44,362 nucleotides of DNA. Source: JAUIBE01 sp035267185 (GTDB lineage: Bacteria; Pseudomonadota; Gammaproteobacteria; Xanthomonadales; SZUA-36). The first letter of the stretch is position 1, and each line of letters opens with the position of its first letter. This document shows, in pieces, positions 16,498-24,910 of this stretch. Location of the stretch: NCBI GenBank assembly GCA_035267185.1, contig DATFLY010000171.1:1-44362 (forward strand), in the 5' to 3' direction. The translations under genes were made by a program, and so were the position numbers. The notes under the pieces are model-generated. The model had not been told where the DNA came from, ran no database searches, and worked only from the letters and a program-made list of their open reading frames with translations.

Positions 16498-16884
16498 ATG
16501 AGCGAGATTCCCACCGAACTGAAATACCGGGAAAGCCACGAATGGGTCCGCCAGGAAGAAGGCGAAGGCGCGGTGGTTGGTATTTCCGACCATGCCCAGG
16601 CTGAACTGGGAGACATGGTTTTTGTTGAACTGCCGGAGCCGGGAATGAGTTATTCCCAGGGTGATGCATGCGCCGTGGTTGAATCAGTCAAGGCAGCTTC
16701 AGATATCTACGCCCCTGTCAGCGGCGAGGTTGTGGAAGTCAACGAGGCCCTGGAAGATGATCCCGGGCTGGTCAACACGGACCCTTATGGTGACGGCTGG
16801 TTGTTCACGATTGAGCCTTCAGATGCATCGGAAATTGATGGTCTGATGAGTGCAGACGAATACTCCGAAGCCATTGACGGCTGA
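16498..16884 (+). CDS. gcvH: Glycine cleavage system H protein
   Basis: A 128-residue lipoyl carrier. ESHEWV, the lipoylation site VVESVKAASDIYAPVSG with K65, and the closing YGDGWLFTIEP segment are diagnostic. It shuttles the aminomethyl group between the P, T and L proteins. CGGAG at 16483-16487 sits 10 bp before the ATG. The gene is probably co-transcribed with gcvT and is followed by a convergent gene 19 bp later. Confidence 0.97.
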   Translation: MSEIPTELKYRESHEWVRQEEGEGAVVGISDHAQAELGDMVFVELPEPGMSYSQGDACAVVESVKAASDIYAPVSGEVVEVNEALEDDPGLVNTDPYGDGWLFTIEPSDASEIDGLMSADEYSEAIDG

Positions 16885-16903
16885 TGAAACGGGTTTTCGC
16901 TGA

Positions 16904-17782
16904 CTACTGAGGCTGTGCCGCCAGGCAATCCAGGACGTTGTCTATGGCGATTCGGGTGATTGGTATCTCACCAGAAAGGCCCAGTGAAGGAATGTCATAA
17001 CGGATCGTCGCGTTGTTACAGTCAATGAATTCAATTTCCATTGTGCCGTAGTCGCTCTGGACTGGCGCAGGCTCTGCGGAATCGAACACTCCGCCCTGGG
17101 TGAGTTCAATCTCCAGGCTTGCTGTTTTTCCTGAGTAAACTCCGTAAGCCGTCATCCATCGATGACCAGGCTCGCCGAGCATGGCGACATCATCTCCGGG
17201 TGGTCGTTCGGTGTCATATGTGAACCATGCAACGAACATTTCACCACGATCCGGAAATACCGTGATGAAGAAACCCTGACCCGGTGTGAGTCGGTCGAAC
17301 CAGGCATCATTCATACTGTTATTGATGACAAACACGATGCCTGAAAAACGAACACTGATTGACTCGTCTTCAAGGTTGGTATTGTTGCTGTTATTGGCGT
17401 CATCAATATTGATGATGGCCCCAACGAAGTAGTTTCCCTCGTTTAAACCCAACGGAATCTGAAGGTCAGCAGTGAAATTATCCGAATTTCCTGCCCCCAG
17501 TGCTGGTCGGCTGGAATTGCCAAGCAGAATATCGCCCTGGTCAATGGTTGAGTCAGTGGAAATATAGAAACTGACTGTGAAAGCAGGTGCTCCGGTTGCA
17601 CTGATGTTGTCCACCTCGGCTTCGATCATGATCGAGCCGCCGTTCTGGTAGGTAATATCATTGTTGACGCTGACTTCACTCATGCTCAGGTCAGCTGAGG
17701 TCGATTGCGCCGCAAGCGGTGCGGCAATCAACAGTGAAATCAGAACGATTAAAACCCGAAGGACTCGTGACTTAAAAAACAT
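16904..17782 (-). CDS. Secreted CARDB-like protein with WFTYDTERP-type C-terminal domain
   Basis: A 292-residue exported protein. The signal peptide ends near PLAAQS. An N-terminal Ig-like domain (about 28-150) has the CARDB look: ADLSMSEVSVN, IEAEVDNISATGAPAFTVSF, STIDQGDILLG, GNYFVGAIINIDDANN. The C-terminal domain (about 157-288) runs WFDRLTPGQGFFITVFPD, AWFTYDTERPP, LGEPGHRWMTA, LTQGGVFDS and the late FIDCNNATI. The same domain ends the neighbouring gene, with DNA-level similarity, so one arose by local duplication and swap of the N-terminal domain. Function unknown; probably cell-surface or periplasmic. It lies 21 bp behind the cupredoxin gene. Confidence 0.8.
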   Translation of the reverse strand: MFFKSRVLRVLIVLISLLIAAPLAAQSTSADLSMSEVSVNNDITYQNGGSIMIEAEVDNISATGAPAFTVSFYISTDSTIDQGDILLGNSSRPALGAGNSDNFTADLQIPLGLNEGNYFVGAIINIDDANNSNNTNLEDESISVRFSGIVFVINNSMNDAWFDRLTPGQGFFITVFPDRGEMFVAWFTYDTERPPGDDVAMLGEPGHRWMTAYGVYSGKTASLEIELTQGGVFDSAEPAPVQSDYGTMEIEFIDCNNATIRYDIPSLGLSGEIPITRIAIDNVLDCLAAQPQ

Positions 17783-17803
17783 GGAATTCTTCCTCTTCCG
17801 GTT

Positions 17804-18589
17804 TTACTGAGTTGCCAGCTCCTCGCAGGCAGCAACGTTGTCATTGGCGATACGTGTGATCGGAATGACGCCCTGTACATTTGCCGAGGTGATGTCATAG
17901 GTGATCAAGCCGTTCTCACAGTCAGAAAATTCCACCATGATTGTGCCGTCATCCGTCTGGCTAACTGCTGGTGTGGCGGAATCAAAAACACCGCCCTGGG
18001 TCAGCTCAATTTCAAGCATGGCAGTATCGCCGCTATAGTTGCCAAAAGCAGTCAGCCAGCGGTGTCCCGGCTCACCAAGGTTTGCGGTGACCTCGGCAGG
18101 TGGGCGCTCGGTATCGTAGGTAAACCATGCAAGAAACATTTCAGAGTCGTCAGGGAAGACTGTGATAAAAAAGCCCTGACCAGCTGTCGCTTGATTGAAC
18201 CAGCTATCATTCAACCCGGCATTGATGCCAATGGTACTGATTTCTTCAACCACGCTGATACTGCCATTCATTCCGTTCCCGCCAGGTGAGGAGTGCACTG
18301 TGCAGTGATAAAGCACTTCTTCAATGCTGTTGAATGTCTGGGAGTAAACGAATTCACTGGCTGTTGGGGACGACCAGCTCAGGTCATCGGCTGTCACGTC
18401 GTGAAGCGGGCCGCCGGGGGCATTGGTCCATTCGACCGTATCACCAACCTGGATGGTGAGTTCGCTGGGACTGAAAAAATTGTCGCCAACAGTTACTGAA
18501 TGGGTGGTTTGTGCCCACAGCGATAACGGCAAAACGGCCATCAGTAATGCAAGAATGAGGAAGTGAAAACGCGGTGTGCGAATGTTCAT
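17804..18589 (-). CDS. Secreted cupredoxin with WFTYDTERP-type C-terminal domain
   Basis: A 261-residue exported protein. ATG 18589 is chosen: it has GGAG just upstream and gives a proper signal peptide (cleavage about A26/Q27), unlike the longer frame. A plastocyanin-like domain (about 28-115) has the copper ligand set H63, C96, H99 and M107; the Cys-x2-His-x7-Met loop is longer than in the copy at 3.4-4.1 kb. The C-terminal domain (about 123-255) is the one shared with the next gene. Probable role: exported copper protein; partner unknown. It forms a two-gene unit with the CARDB-like protein. Confidence 0.82.
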   Translation of the reverse strand: MNIRTPRFHFLILALLMAVLPLSLWAQTTHSVTVGDNFFSPSELTIQVGDTVEWTNAPGGPLHDVTADDLSWSSPTASEFVYSQTFNSIEEVLYHCTVHSSPGGNGMNGSISVVEEISTIGINAGLNDSWFNQATAGQGFFITVFPDDSEMFLAWFTYDTERPPAEVTANLGEPGHRWLTAFGNYSGDTAMLEIELTQGGVFDSATPAVSQTDDGTIMVEFSDCENGLITYDITSANVQGVIPITRIANDNVAACEELATQ

Positions 18590-18710
18590 TATTTGAAACT
18601 CCTGCGGCGATTCCTTTGCCATGTGTTCTGGTACACAGGACCAGCCAGTGTCTTGTTTACTTACATTGAGCCGGTGCGTGCCGATTCCTGAGCGCCATAG
18701 TATCAATAAA

Positions 18711-19184
18711 CTAGTATGAGATTCCCAATGCCCTGTAAATGAAAGCCATCAGCCAGGCTGGTCCAATCAGCAGAAACTGGAGGTCCTTGAAGAAAGAGGG
18801 CCGCTTGCCTTCAATGGCATGACCAATAAACTGGCCGATCCAGGCCAGCACAAAAACAGCAACAGCCACTTGCCACAATGGCCAGGGCGACGCTGCCTCG
18901 ATCATCACGGTGAGCCAGACCATCAGGATGTTGTAGGCCAGTAAGCCCTGGCCCAGCTTGAAGGAGAGCCTGAAGTAATAAATCTGCGCCAGCACCAATG
19001 CGATCGTTGCCCAGTTGACCGGAAGAACGCCCGTGGTGTGTAACAAGGCGGGGAAAGGAATCGACCAAAGCAAGGCGACCACCGTCCAGACAATTACGGG
19101 TACGCAGATCCAGTGAATCAGCTTGTTCATGGGGTCCTGGTGACTTTCGCCATATTCATCCAGTAGTGCATCGACGGTTTGCAT
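18711..19184 (-). CDS. Mpo1-like / DUF962 membrane protein
   Basis: A 157-residue membrane protein with four or so hydrophobic segments. Motifs are YGESHQDPMNKLIHWICVP near the start and WIGQFIGHAIEGKRPSFFKD, both characteristic of the DUF962 (yeast Mpo1/YGL010w) family. The His residues in the two motifs are the metal ligands proposed for Mpo1, an Fe-dependent dioxygenase that removes one carbon from 2-hydroxy fatty acids. Whether the bacterial protein does the same is unproved. It precedes the sortase-distal purC region and is transcribed with purC on the minus strand (29-bp gap). Confidence 0.85.
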   Translation of the reverse strand: MQTVDALLDEYGESHQDPMNKLIHWICVPVIVWTVVALLWSIPFPALLHTTGVLPVNWATIALVLAQIYYFRLSFKLGQGLLAYNILMVWLTVMIEAASPWPLWQVAVAVFVLAWIGQFIGHAIEGKRPSFFKDLQFLLIGPAWLMAFIYRALGISY

Positions 19185-19213
19185 ATGGGGCTCCGGGTTG
19201 TCTGTTCCTGATC

Positions 19214-20098
19214 CTATTCAGTCAGTATGTGGCTGGCCTGGCGGTAACTGGCTGCGGTCGCTTTGATGATCTCTTCGGGCAATACCGGCCCGGGTGGTTT
19301 CTTGTCCCAGTCCAGTGTTTCCAGGTAGTCACGCACAAATTGCTTGTCAAAACTTGGCGGACTGATGCCCACTTTGTATTTGTCTGCTGGCCAGAAGCGC
19401 GAGGAATCGGGTGTCAGCACTTCATCCATCAGGCGCAGGTGACCGTCTTCGTCGAGGCCGAATTCAAACTTGGTATCCGCGATGATGACACCCCGGCCAA
19501 GGGCATGCCTGGATGCGTATTCATACAACTCGATGCTGACTTTTCTGACCTGGTCAGCCAGGTCGCGCCCGACCAGGTCAACCACCTGGTCAAAATCAAT
19601 ATTCTCATCGTGATGTCCGGCCTGTGCCTTGCTGGACGGGGTAAAGATGACTCCAGGTAATCGGGAGGCCTGCTGTAGTCCTTCCGGTAATTCAATGCCG
19701 CATACCGAACCCGTTCGCTGGTAATCTTTCCACCCTGATCCAATCAGGTAGCCGCGCACGACTGCTTCGAGTGGCAATGGTTTGAGGCGCTTCACCACCA
19801 CTGCACGGCCTTCAAGCGCGGCCAATGCACCTTCATCAGTGATGACATCTGACACTGTCATATCGCTGCGGTGATTGGCGACAATGTGGGCGGTGTGGTC
19901 AAACCAGAATTCGGAAAGCTGCGTCAGGATGATCCCTTTGCGCGGAATCGGGTCTGGCAGGACCACATCAAATGCAGATAAACGATCAGAGGCGACGATC
20001 AAAAGATGATCATCGCCAACTGCAAAACTATCGCGTACCTTGCCCTGGTGAACCAGGGGTACTTCCTTGATCATCGACGCGTTGTATTGGGGGTTCAT
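19214..20098 (-). CDS. purC: Phosphoribosylaminoimidazole-succinocarboxamide synthase
   Basis: A 294-residue SAICAR synthase of the longer class. Visible motifs are HQGKVRDSF and ASDRLSAFDVVLPDPIP for nucleotide binding, VVKRLKPLPLEAVVRGYL for the substrate, and GVIIADTKFEFG and DEVLTPDSSRFW near the active site. It joins CAIR and aspartate with ATP in purine synthesis. The ATG at 20098 starts MNPQYNASMIKEV, while the longer frame adds an unlikely basic tail. It is divergent from djlA with a 101-bp gap. Confidence 0.96.
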   Translation of the reverse strand: MNPQYNASMIKEVPLVHQGKVRDSFAVGDDHLLIVASDRLSAFDVVLPDPIPRKGIILTQLSEFWFDHTAHIVANHRSDMTVSDVITDEGALAALEGRAVVVKRLKPLPLEAVVRGYLIGSGWKDYQRTGSVCGIELPEGLQQASRLPGVIFTPSSKAQAGHHDENIDFDQVVDLVGRDLADQVRKVSIELYEYASRHALGRGVIIADTKFEFGLDEDGHLRLMDEVLTPDSSRFWPADKYKVGISPPSFDKQFVRDYLETLDWDKKPPGPVLPEEIIKATAASYRQASHILTE

Positions 20099-20199
20099 GC
20101 TGCTTTGTCTTGGTAAACGTTGGCGGCCGGTTGATTGAGCCGTAAAAGGCGCCAATTATATACGCTCGATATTCGAAAAGGCCCGAAAACCGCACAAAC

Positions 20200-21030
20200 A
20201 TGAACCCTTCGTCATTCACAATCCCCCGCAACTGGTGGGGAAAAATCGTCGGCGCCATCCTTGGGCTGTTCAAGGGGGGCATCAGCGGTGCGCTGATCGG
20301 TGGAATCCTGGGTCACTTTGTTGACCGGTTCTTTGCCTCAATTGCAGGAGTCGGTAATACCCAGCAGGCATTTTTTCGTGCCCTGTTCTCAACCATTGGT
20401 CACCTGAGTAAAGCCGATGGCCGGGTCACCCAGAACGAAATCCGTGCGGCAGAGACCCTGATGCAGCGTATGCAGATCAATGCCGAGGAACGGCGCAGGG
20501 CGATAGAATATTTCAATGAGGGCAAGCAGATTGGCTTCAGTCTTGAAGATGCGATCACGCCATTTGTTCAGCACTCAAGGGTTCGCCCTGACCTTCGCCA
20601 GATGTTCATGGAAATTGTTGTCGATGCGGCATTTGCCGACGGCAAGCTAAGTGAGCCGGAGCGGAATGTGCTGGTTCGCCTTGCCACTCATTTGCGGATT
20701 CCGGGTCACCTGTTCACTGCCATGTTGCAGGCCCGCCAGTTCGGATACGAGCCGCCTGGAGCGGGCCAGGGGTATCAGCGGGGTTCCGGTAATCGAGGGA
20801 CCGCAGCCAGAATTGCGCCGCTTTCGCAGGCCTATGCAAAACTGGGCCTCCAGGAGGGAGCCAGCGATGCGGAAGTGAAGAAGGCATACCGAAAACTTGT
20901 CAGCCAGTACCATCCCGATAAACTGGTTTCACGCGGCCTTCCGGAAGAGATGATGGAGGTTGCAAAAACCCGCGTACGTGAGATCAATACCGCTTACGAT
21001 CAGATCAAGCAGGCCAAAGGTTTCAAATAA
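20200..21030 (+). CDS. djlA: Co-chaperone DjlA
   Basis: A 276-residue DnaJ-like membrane co-chaperone. A glycine-rich N-terminal membrane segment (about 14-48), a TerB-like helical domain (about 58-175, with HLSKADGRVTQNEI and DAAFADGKLSEPE) and a C-terminal J domain (about 207-276) with HPD at 238-240 are in the DjlA order. It stimulates DnaK at the inner membrane. It is 2 bp upstream of rpe, so the two are surely co-transcribed. Confidence 0.95.
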   Translation: MNPSSFTIPRNWWGKIVGAILGLFKGGISGALIGGILGHFVDRFFASIAGVGNTQQAFFRALFSTIGHLSKADGRVTQNEIRAAETLMQRMQINAEERRRAIEYFNEGKQIGFSLEDAITPFVQHSRVRPDLRQMFMEIVVDAAFADGKLSEPERNVLVRLATHLRIPGHLFTAMLQARQFGYEPPGAGQGYQRGSGNRGTAARIAPLSQAYAKLGLQEGASDAEVKKAYRKLVSQYHPDKLVSRGLPEEMMEVAKTRVREINTAYDQIKQAKGFK

Positions 21031-21032
21031 CA

Positions 21033-21704
21033 ATGAAAAAACCAACCGTAATTGCCCCTTCCATCCTTTCAGCAGATTTCGCCCGCCTGGGCGAGGAAGT
21101 CGAAAACGTCCTTTCTGCTGGCGCCGACTGGGTTCATTTTGATGTGATGGACAATCATTATGTCCCAAACCTGACCATCGGTCCGATGGTTTGCGAGGCC
21201 CTTCGTGACTACGGAATCACTGCCCCCATCGATGTTCACCTGATGGTTGAGCCCGTCGATCGCCTTGTTCCGGATTTTGCGAAAGCCGGCGCAAGCGTCA
21301 TCAGCTTTCATCCCGAGGCCAGCCGTCATGTTGATCGCACAATTGGCCTGATCAAGGAAGAGGGCTGCAAGGCCGGACTGGTGTTAAATCCGTCGACAGA
21401 GCCGGACATTCTTAACTGGACGCTCGAACAACTCGACCTTGTCCTGCTGATGTCTGTTAACCCCGGATTTGGTGGTCAGTCCTTTATTCCGCACACGCTG
21501 GAAAAACTGCGCGTGGTTCGCGAGATGATTGATCGCTCTGGCCGCGATGTTCGCCTCGAAATTGATGGCGGCGTCAAGATCAATAACATCGCTCAGATTT
21601 CGGCCGCCGGAGCCGATACGTTCGTTGCTGGTTCCGCCATTTTCAACACCGAGGACTATGCTGACACGATTAACCAGATGCGGAAGAACGCAGAAGTTGG
21701 GTAG
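21033..21704 (+). CDS. rpe: Ribulose-phosphate 3-epimerase
   Basis: A 223-residue TIM-barrel epimerase: IAPSILSADFARLGEEV, HFDVMDNHYVPNLTIGP with metal-binding His and Asp, IDVHLMVE, MSVNPGFGGQ and IDGGV near the end. It interconverts ribulose-5-phosphate and xylulose-5-phosphate. In many gammaproteobacteria rpe is followed by gph and trpE; here the next genes are two hairpins and the sortase module, with trpE 7.5 kb away. Confidence 0.97.
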   Translation: MKKPTVIAPSILSADFARLGEEVENVLSAGADWVHFDVMDNHYVPNLTIGPMVCEALRDYGITAPIDVHLMVEPVDRLVPDFAKAGASVISFHPEASRHVDRTIGLIKEEGCKAGLVLNPSTEPDILNWTLEQLDLVLLMSVNPGFGGQSFIPHTLEKLRVVREMIDRSGRDVRLEIDGGVKINNIAQISAAGADTFVAGSAIFNTEDYADTINQMRKNAEVG

Positions 21705-21720
21705 TTCAGGATTCGTGGCC

Positions 21721-21827
21721 GGTCCCGGCCATGGGTGTTCTTCCAAGACACGCTCGAGTACGTCCATGTAGCTCTGAGGAGACGTCCTGTCTCCTAAGGT
21801 CTTGGAAGAACACCCATGACCGAAACC
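21721..21827 (-). repeat. Large hairpin element C behind rpe
   Basis: 29-nt arms (21721-21749 and 21799-21827) pair with three mismatches, including a perfect inner 20 bp (21730-21749 with 21799-21818). The loop carries the shared core on the minus strand (CTACATGGACGTACTCGAG, 21749-21774), and an inner stem GGAGAC/GTCTCC spaced by AGGAC. The arm sequence is unrelated to A, B or D. It may stop transcription from rpe. Confidence 0.8.
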
Positions 21828-21892
21828 TGGTCCCGTGTGTTTTTGAGACTCATGAGTTCGTCGAACAGATTGCGTTTTGAAGGTCCATGGTG

Positions 21893-21984
21893 CGGGAAAC
21901 CCCTTTCCGAAACCTTAGGAGACAGGACGTCTCCTCAGAGCTACAGGGAAGTATTTACAGCGTGTTTCGGAAAGGGGTTTCCCG
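21893..21984 (+). repeat. Large hairpin element D at the 3' side of the sortase gene
   Basis: 20-bp perfect arms (21893-21912 and 21965-21984) flank an inner stem AGGAGAC/GTCTCCT (21917-21923, 21929-21935) and the core CTACAGGGAAGTATTTACAG then CGTG (21941-21964). About 25 bp of loop are shared, in opposite orientation, with element C. It ends 15 bp from the sortase stop codon. Elements C and D together fill the 294 bp between rpe and the sortase gene; only about 65 bp between them are unexplained. Confidence 0.8.
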
Positions 21985-21998
21985 TGGCAGGGGGCATG

Positions 21999-22562
21999 CT
22001 AGGTCTCGCCTGGTAAAGGTAGTGCCGTCACCACGTAGCGAAGTGGCCCGCCAGTGTCGATGGCATCGAAGGGGTAGCAGGTCACCAGGCTCAACCTGTC
22101 GATACCGGGCTCTATGACCAGGGCGTTGTGGGTGGTGTCAATGACCTCCTGGAAGGACACTCCATACGTTCGTTTCTCGCCAGCTATTTCGATGGAGACC
22201 TGGTCGCCCACTTCCAGTTCGCGAACGAACGTGAAGTGCGTATCCCGATGAGCGCTGATGACGAGATCGCGACTTGAAGTGCTGCCTCGCAGGACGGGGC
22301 CAAATGCCAGGTTTCTTCCTGAGTCGCCTTCAAGAACCAGTTGCCTGATGTTCAATGATGGTACTGAAAGCACAGCAACCGGCTGAGTGTCAGCCCATGG
22401 CCAGGGAGGTGACCATTCGGCTCCTGCCTGAATGTCATTCCAGCTTCGTTCGAGCAGCCATTGTGCCAGCTCAGCCTTGGCTGGAATCCACAGGGCGTTG
22501 AGGGATAAAAAAGCGGCGGTGATGAACACCGCCGCAAAGCGCCAATGGCTTAGAGCTCTCAT
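21999..22562 (-). CDS. Class GN sortase
   Basis: A 187-residue sortase of the Gram-negative class. A single N-terminal membrane helix (about 8-28) is followed by the transpeptidase barrel. The catalytic residues are H105 in ISAHRDTHF, C162 in LVTCYPF and R175 in GGPLRYVVTALP. This class is the enzyme of the proteobacterial dedicated sortase system and acts on usually a single target, encoded next door. ATG 22562 is chosen because it gives the usual membrane start; the longer frame is the antisense of nothing and lacks homology. It lies 13 bp behind the target gene. Confidence 0.93.
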   Translation of the reverse strand: MRALSHWRFAAVFITAAFLSLNALWIPAKAELAQWLLERSWNDIQAGAEWSPPWPWADTQPVAVLSVPSLNIRQLVLEGDSGRNLAFGPVLRGSTSSRDLVISAHRDTHFTFVRELEVGDQVSIEIAGEKRTYGVSFQEVIDTTHNALVIEPGIDRLSLVTCYPFDAIDTGGPLRYVVTALPLPGET

Positions 22563-22575
22563 GTCCAGTTTGAGC

Positions 22576-24735
22576 TCAGGCCGTGGGGATGGCACGGCAG
22601 GGAGGAGTGGAGGGCGCCATTGGCTGACGAGTGCTAGCGGATTTCCTGCCAAGCAGGCCTGTAGGGAAGAAGAACAGGCCGCTGGCGATGGCAAGCGTGA
22701 TGAAAGACAGAATAAGTTGAAGTTTCCAGCCGGCAGCTGTGGCAGAAAAGCCAGTGGCATTGGCGCTGCTTCCCGCTGGCAACAGGCTGGGGATGTTGTC
22801 GCTGCGCAGGTTCTGACGAGCAGGCCTGGCAGGTGTCTTGTCGACAGCAACCAGGGATGTGTAGGCCGTCAGCATTCCATAGTCGAGCGCCAGATCGGTC
22901 ACCTGCTCACGAATCCATTGTGGATCGGTTCCGAATAGGCGGCTGTCTTCCAGGGATTCGATTTTGCTTCGCGCCCAGAGTGTAGCGAGGGTCTCATTGC
23001 CCTTGCTGTGCAGGGGTTGGGCATGTTGCTCCCAGGGGCTATCGACAAGCAGGCCGTTTATGCTCACCTCACGCGGCTGTGACGGGAGCTTTGCGTATAA
23101 CCACAGAGGTTCACCGGCATACAGGTCCGGAATGACCTCGGGAAAGAATTCAGAGTCCATTCCCCAATCGACCTCGATGTTCATCAGGGCGGGAGTCTGG
23201 ATATGGTTCCAGAGGTCGGCCATGGCGGACTCAACAGCATCCAGTTTGCCGATGTGGGTATGGCTGCCGCGACCAATGATCGACGACTTGTTCATAAACC
23301 AGGTGTTGGGCGCCGCACCGATTGAAACGGTGAACAGGCGACTGTCTCCCAGTTCCTCGCCGATTTGCAAAAGCAGGTCGTGTTCATTGCCAACACTGCC
23401 GTCGGTGATGAAAACGATCTGCCTCAGGTGATCTGTCGATGCAGGAAGGGTCATCGCGGCATGCAGCGCCGGGCCCATGTTGGTGCCACCGTTTGCTGCC
23501 AGGCCTTCAATGTAATCTGCTGCAGCTTCGAGTTCAGCCGTCATCGGCATCACCGGATTCCTGAAAAGCTGCTCATGCCCTGAATTGAACTGGATGACGT
23601 TGAACAGGTCGTCCTGTTCCAGGTAGGCCAGGCCATGCAGAAGGGCTGAGCGGGCCTGTTTTATGGATTCGCCTTCCATCGAGCCGGACGTGTCGATGAC
23701 GAAAATCACCTCCCGTGGTTGCGGTGCGACCTCATCCTGAAGTGGTGGCGCCAGCATCAGCAGGGCGTAGACGGAGTCACCGTCCTCCCAGGTGGTGAGT
23801 GAAGTCTGCGGTGCGGTGCCCAGCTCCGGCACCCAGGTCAGTTCAAAGATTCGGTCGGTTCGAGCCAGTTGTTCAGTCACAAAAATGTGGTACCCGTCAG
23901 TCGTGGGGTGAATATCTACATCGTGGTAACGGCTGTCGATTTTTGACAGCACCAGGCCCGTTTGTAGACTGATGCCAAGATCCAGTTGATGGGTTGAAGC
24001 AGGTGAAGGTGTATCTGCCCAGCTGGTCAGCATGGGTCGTGGGGAGGTTTCCAGCTCAAATCGCTGATTGCTGCCTCCTGCCCTTGGTGTGAATGTCATT
24101 GGAAACTGAAAGCTGAACTCTCCATCCCGATAGTTGACGGTGCTGAGAAAACCAATGGTAATTCGCACTACCTCTCCGGGTGCCACGTTGGCCAGCCTGG
24201 TTTCAAACTGGTTGGGCCTTTGCTGCTCGACCAGTGTTGCTGTTTGGCCGTTGTTACGTGCTTTCTGGTAGATGCGCCTGGCAGTCTGCTTCTCCTGAAT
24301 TTCCCCGACCAGCACCCGGTTTCCGACTTCAATCAGGAGTTGGTCGACCGCGGCACCCTCAGGAAGCGGAAAACGGTAAGTTGCCTCGGCCCAGTCAGAG
24401 CCGCGATTCTGGAAAACCTGGGTGACTTCTGCGCGGGCGACCATTCCGGTGATTTCAATTCCGATCTGGGTGTTGACTGCTGTTGCCGTGCCACCGGACC
24501 ATTCGATTCCGTATTCAATATCGTCCTGGGCAAAAGCCGGCTCACCGCGCAGTAAAAGAGCCATCATCAGGACTGCAGCCACGATCAGTAATGTCCGGTC
24601 CTGCCAGCGTAATGATCGCTTCTGTTTCACTCCCCGGTGTCGCGCCAGGCGCTGGTAGAGGTTGGGGTATAGATGCCTGGCTTCCTGTTCCAATTGATCT
24701 CTAATCGAACTCGTATTGCCTTGTGCGTGTCTCAT
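22576..24735 (-). CDS. Marine proteobacterial sortase target protein (VIT-VWA)
   Basis: A 719-residue surface protein. An unusually long N-tail (1-46) precedes the export signal (about 48-69, AFA-QDD). A VIT domain (about 75-200, YRFPLPEGAAVDQLLIEV, GEIQEKQTARRIYQKA) and a VWA domain with an intact MIDAS motif DTSGS (348-352) follow. The C-terminus has a membrane helix (about 671-695) and then GRK. The expected LPxTG-like signal is not obvious: only LPAGS (652-656) and the weak GFSATAAG (662-669) precede the helix. The tail after the helix is also long (about 25 residues). It is paired with the sortase gene and divergent from the two-component genes. Confidence 0.92.
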   Translation of the reverse strand: MRHAQGNTSSIRDQLEQEARHLYPNLYQRLARHRGVKQKRSLRWQDRTLLIVAAVLMMALLLRGEPAFAQDDIEYGIEWSGGTATAVNTQIGIEITGMVARAEVTQVFQNRGSDWAEATYRFPLPEGAAVDQLLIEVGNRVLVGEIQEKQTARRIYQKARNNGQTATLVEQQRPNQFETRLANVAPGEVVRITIGFLSTVNYRDGEFSFQFPMTFTPRAGGSNQRFELETSPRPMLTSWADTPSPASTHQLDLGISLQTGLVLSKIDSRYHDVDIHPTTDGYHIFVTEQLARTDRIFELTWVPELGTAPQTSLTTWEDGDSVYALLMLAPPLQDEVAPQPREVIFVIDTSGSMEGESIKQARSALLHGLAYLEQDDLFNVIQFNSGHEQLFRNPVMPMTAELEAAADYIEGLAANGGTNMGPALHAAMTLPASTDHLRQIVFITDGSVGNEHDLLLQIGEELGDSRLFTVSIGAAPNTWFMNKSSIIGRGSHTHIGKLDAVESAMADLWNHIQTPALMNIEVDWGMDSEFFPEVIPDLYAGEPLWLYAKLPSQPREVSINGLLVDSPWEQHAQPLHSKGNETLATLWARSKIESLEDSRLFGTDPQWIREQVTDLALDYGMLTAYTSLVAVDKTPARPARQNLRSDNIPSLLPAGSSANATGFSATAAGWKLQLILSFITLAIASGLFFFPTGLLGRKSASTRQPMAPSTPPCRAIPTA

Positions 24736-24910
24736 GACGGGTCCTGTGAATTACCTTGCAGTGATTTCCGATGACGTCATTGAAACCTCCTGGGATGTCA
24801 TAACCGGGGCTGTCGGTGGCAAAGCAGCGTCTGAATTAGGGCAAGGTTGTGGCAGCGGGTACCAGCCACGTTCCTTAACGTCCGCCGGGGCCGTACACTT
24901 GGAGTCAGCG

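Noticed and set aside
22563..22850. N-terminal extension of the sortase
   Set aside because: The extension overlaps the target gene's 3' end in another frame and has Cys/Pro-rich low-quality sequence; ATG 22562 gives the usual membrane helix start.
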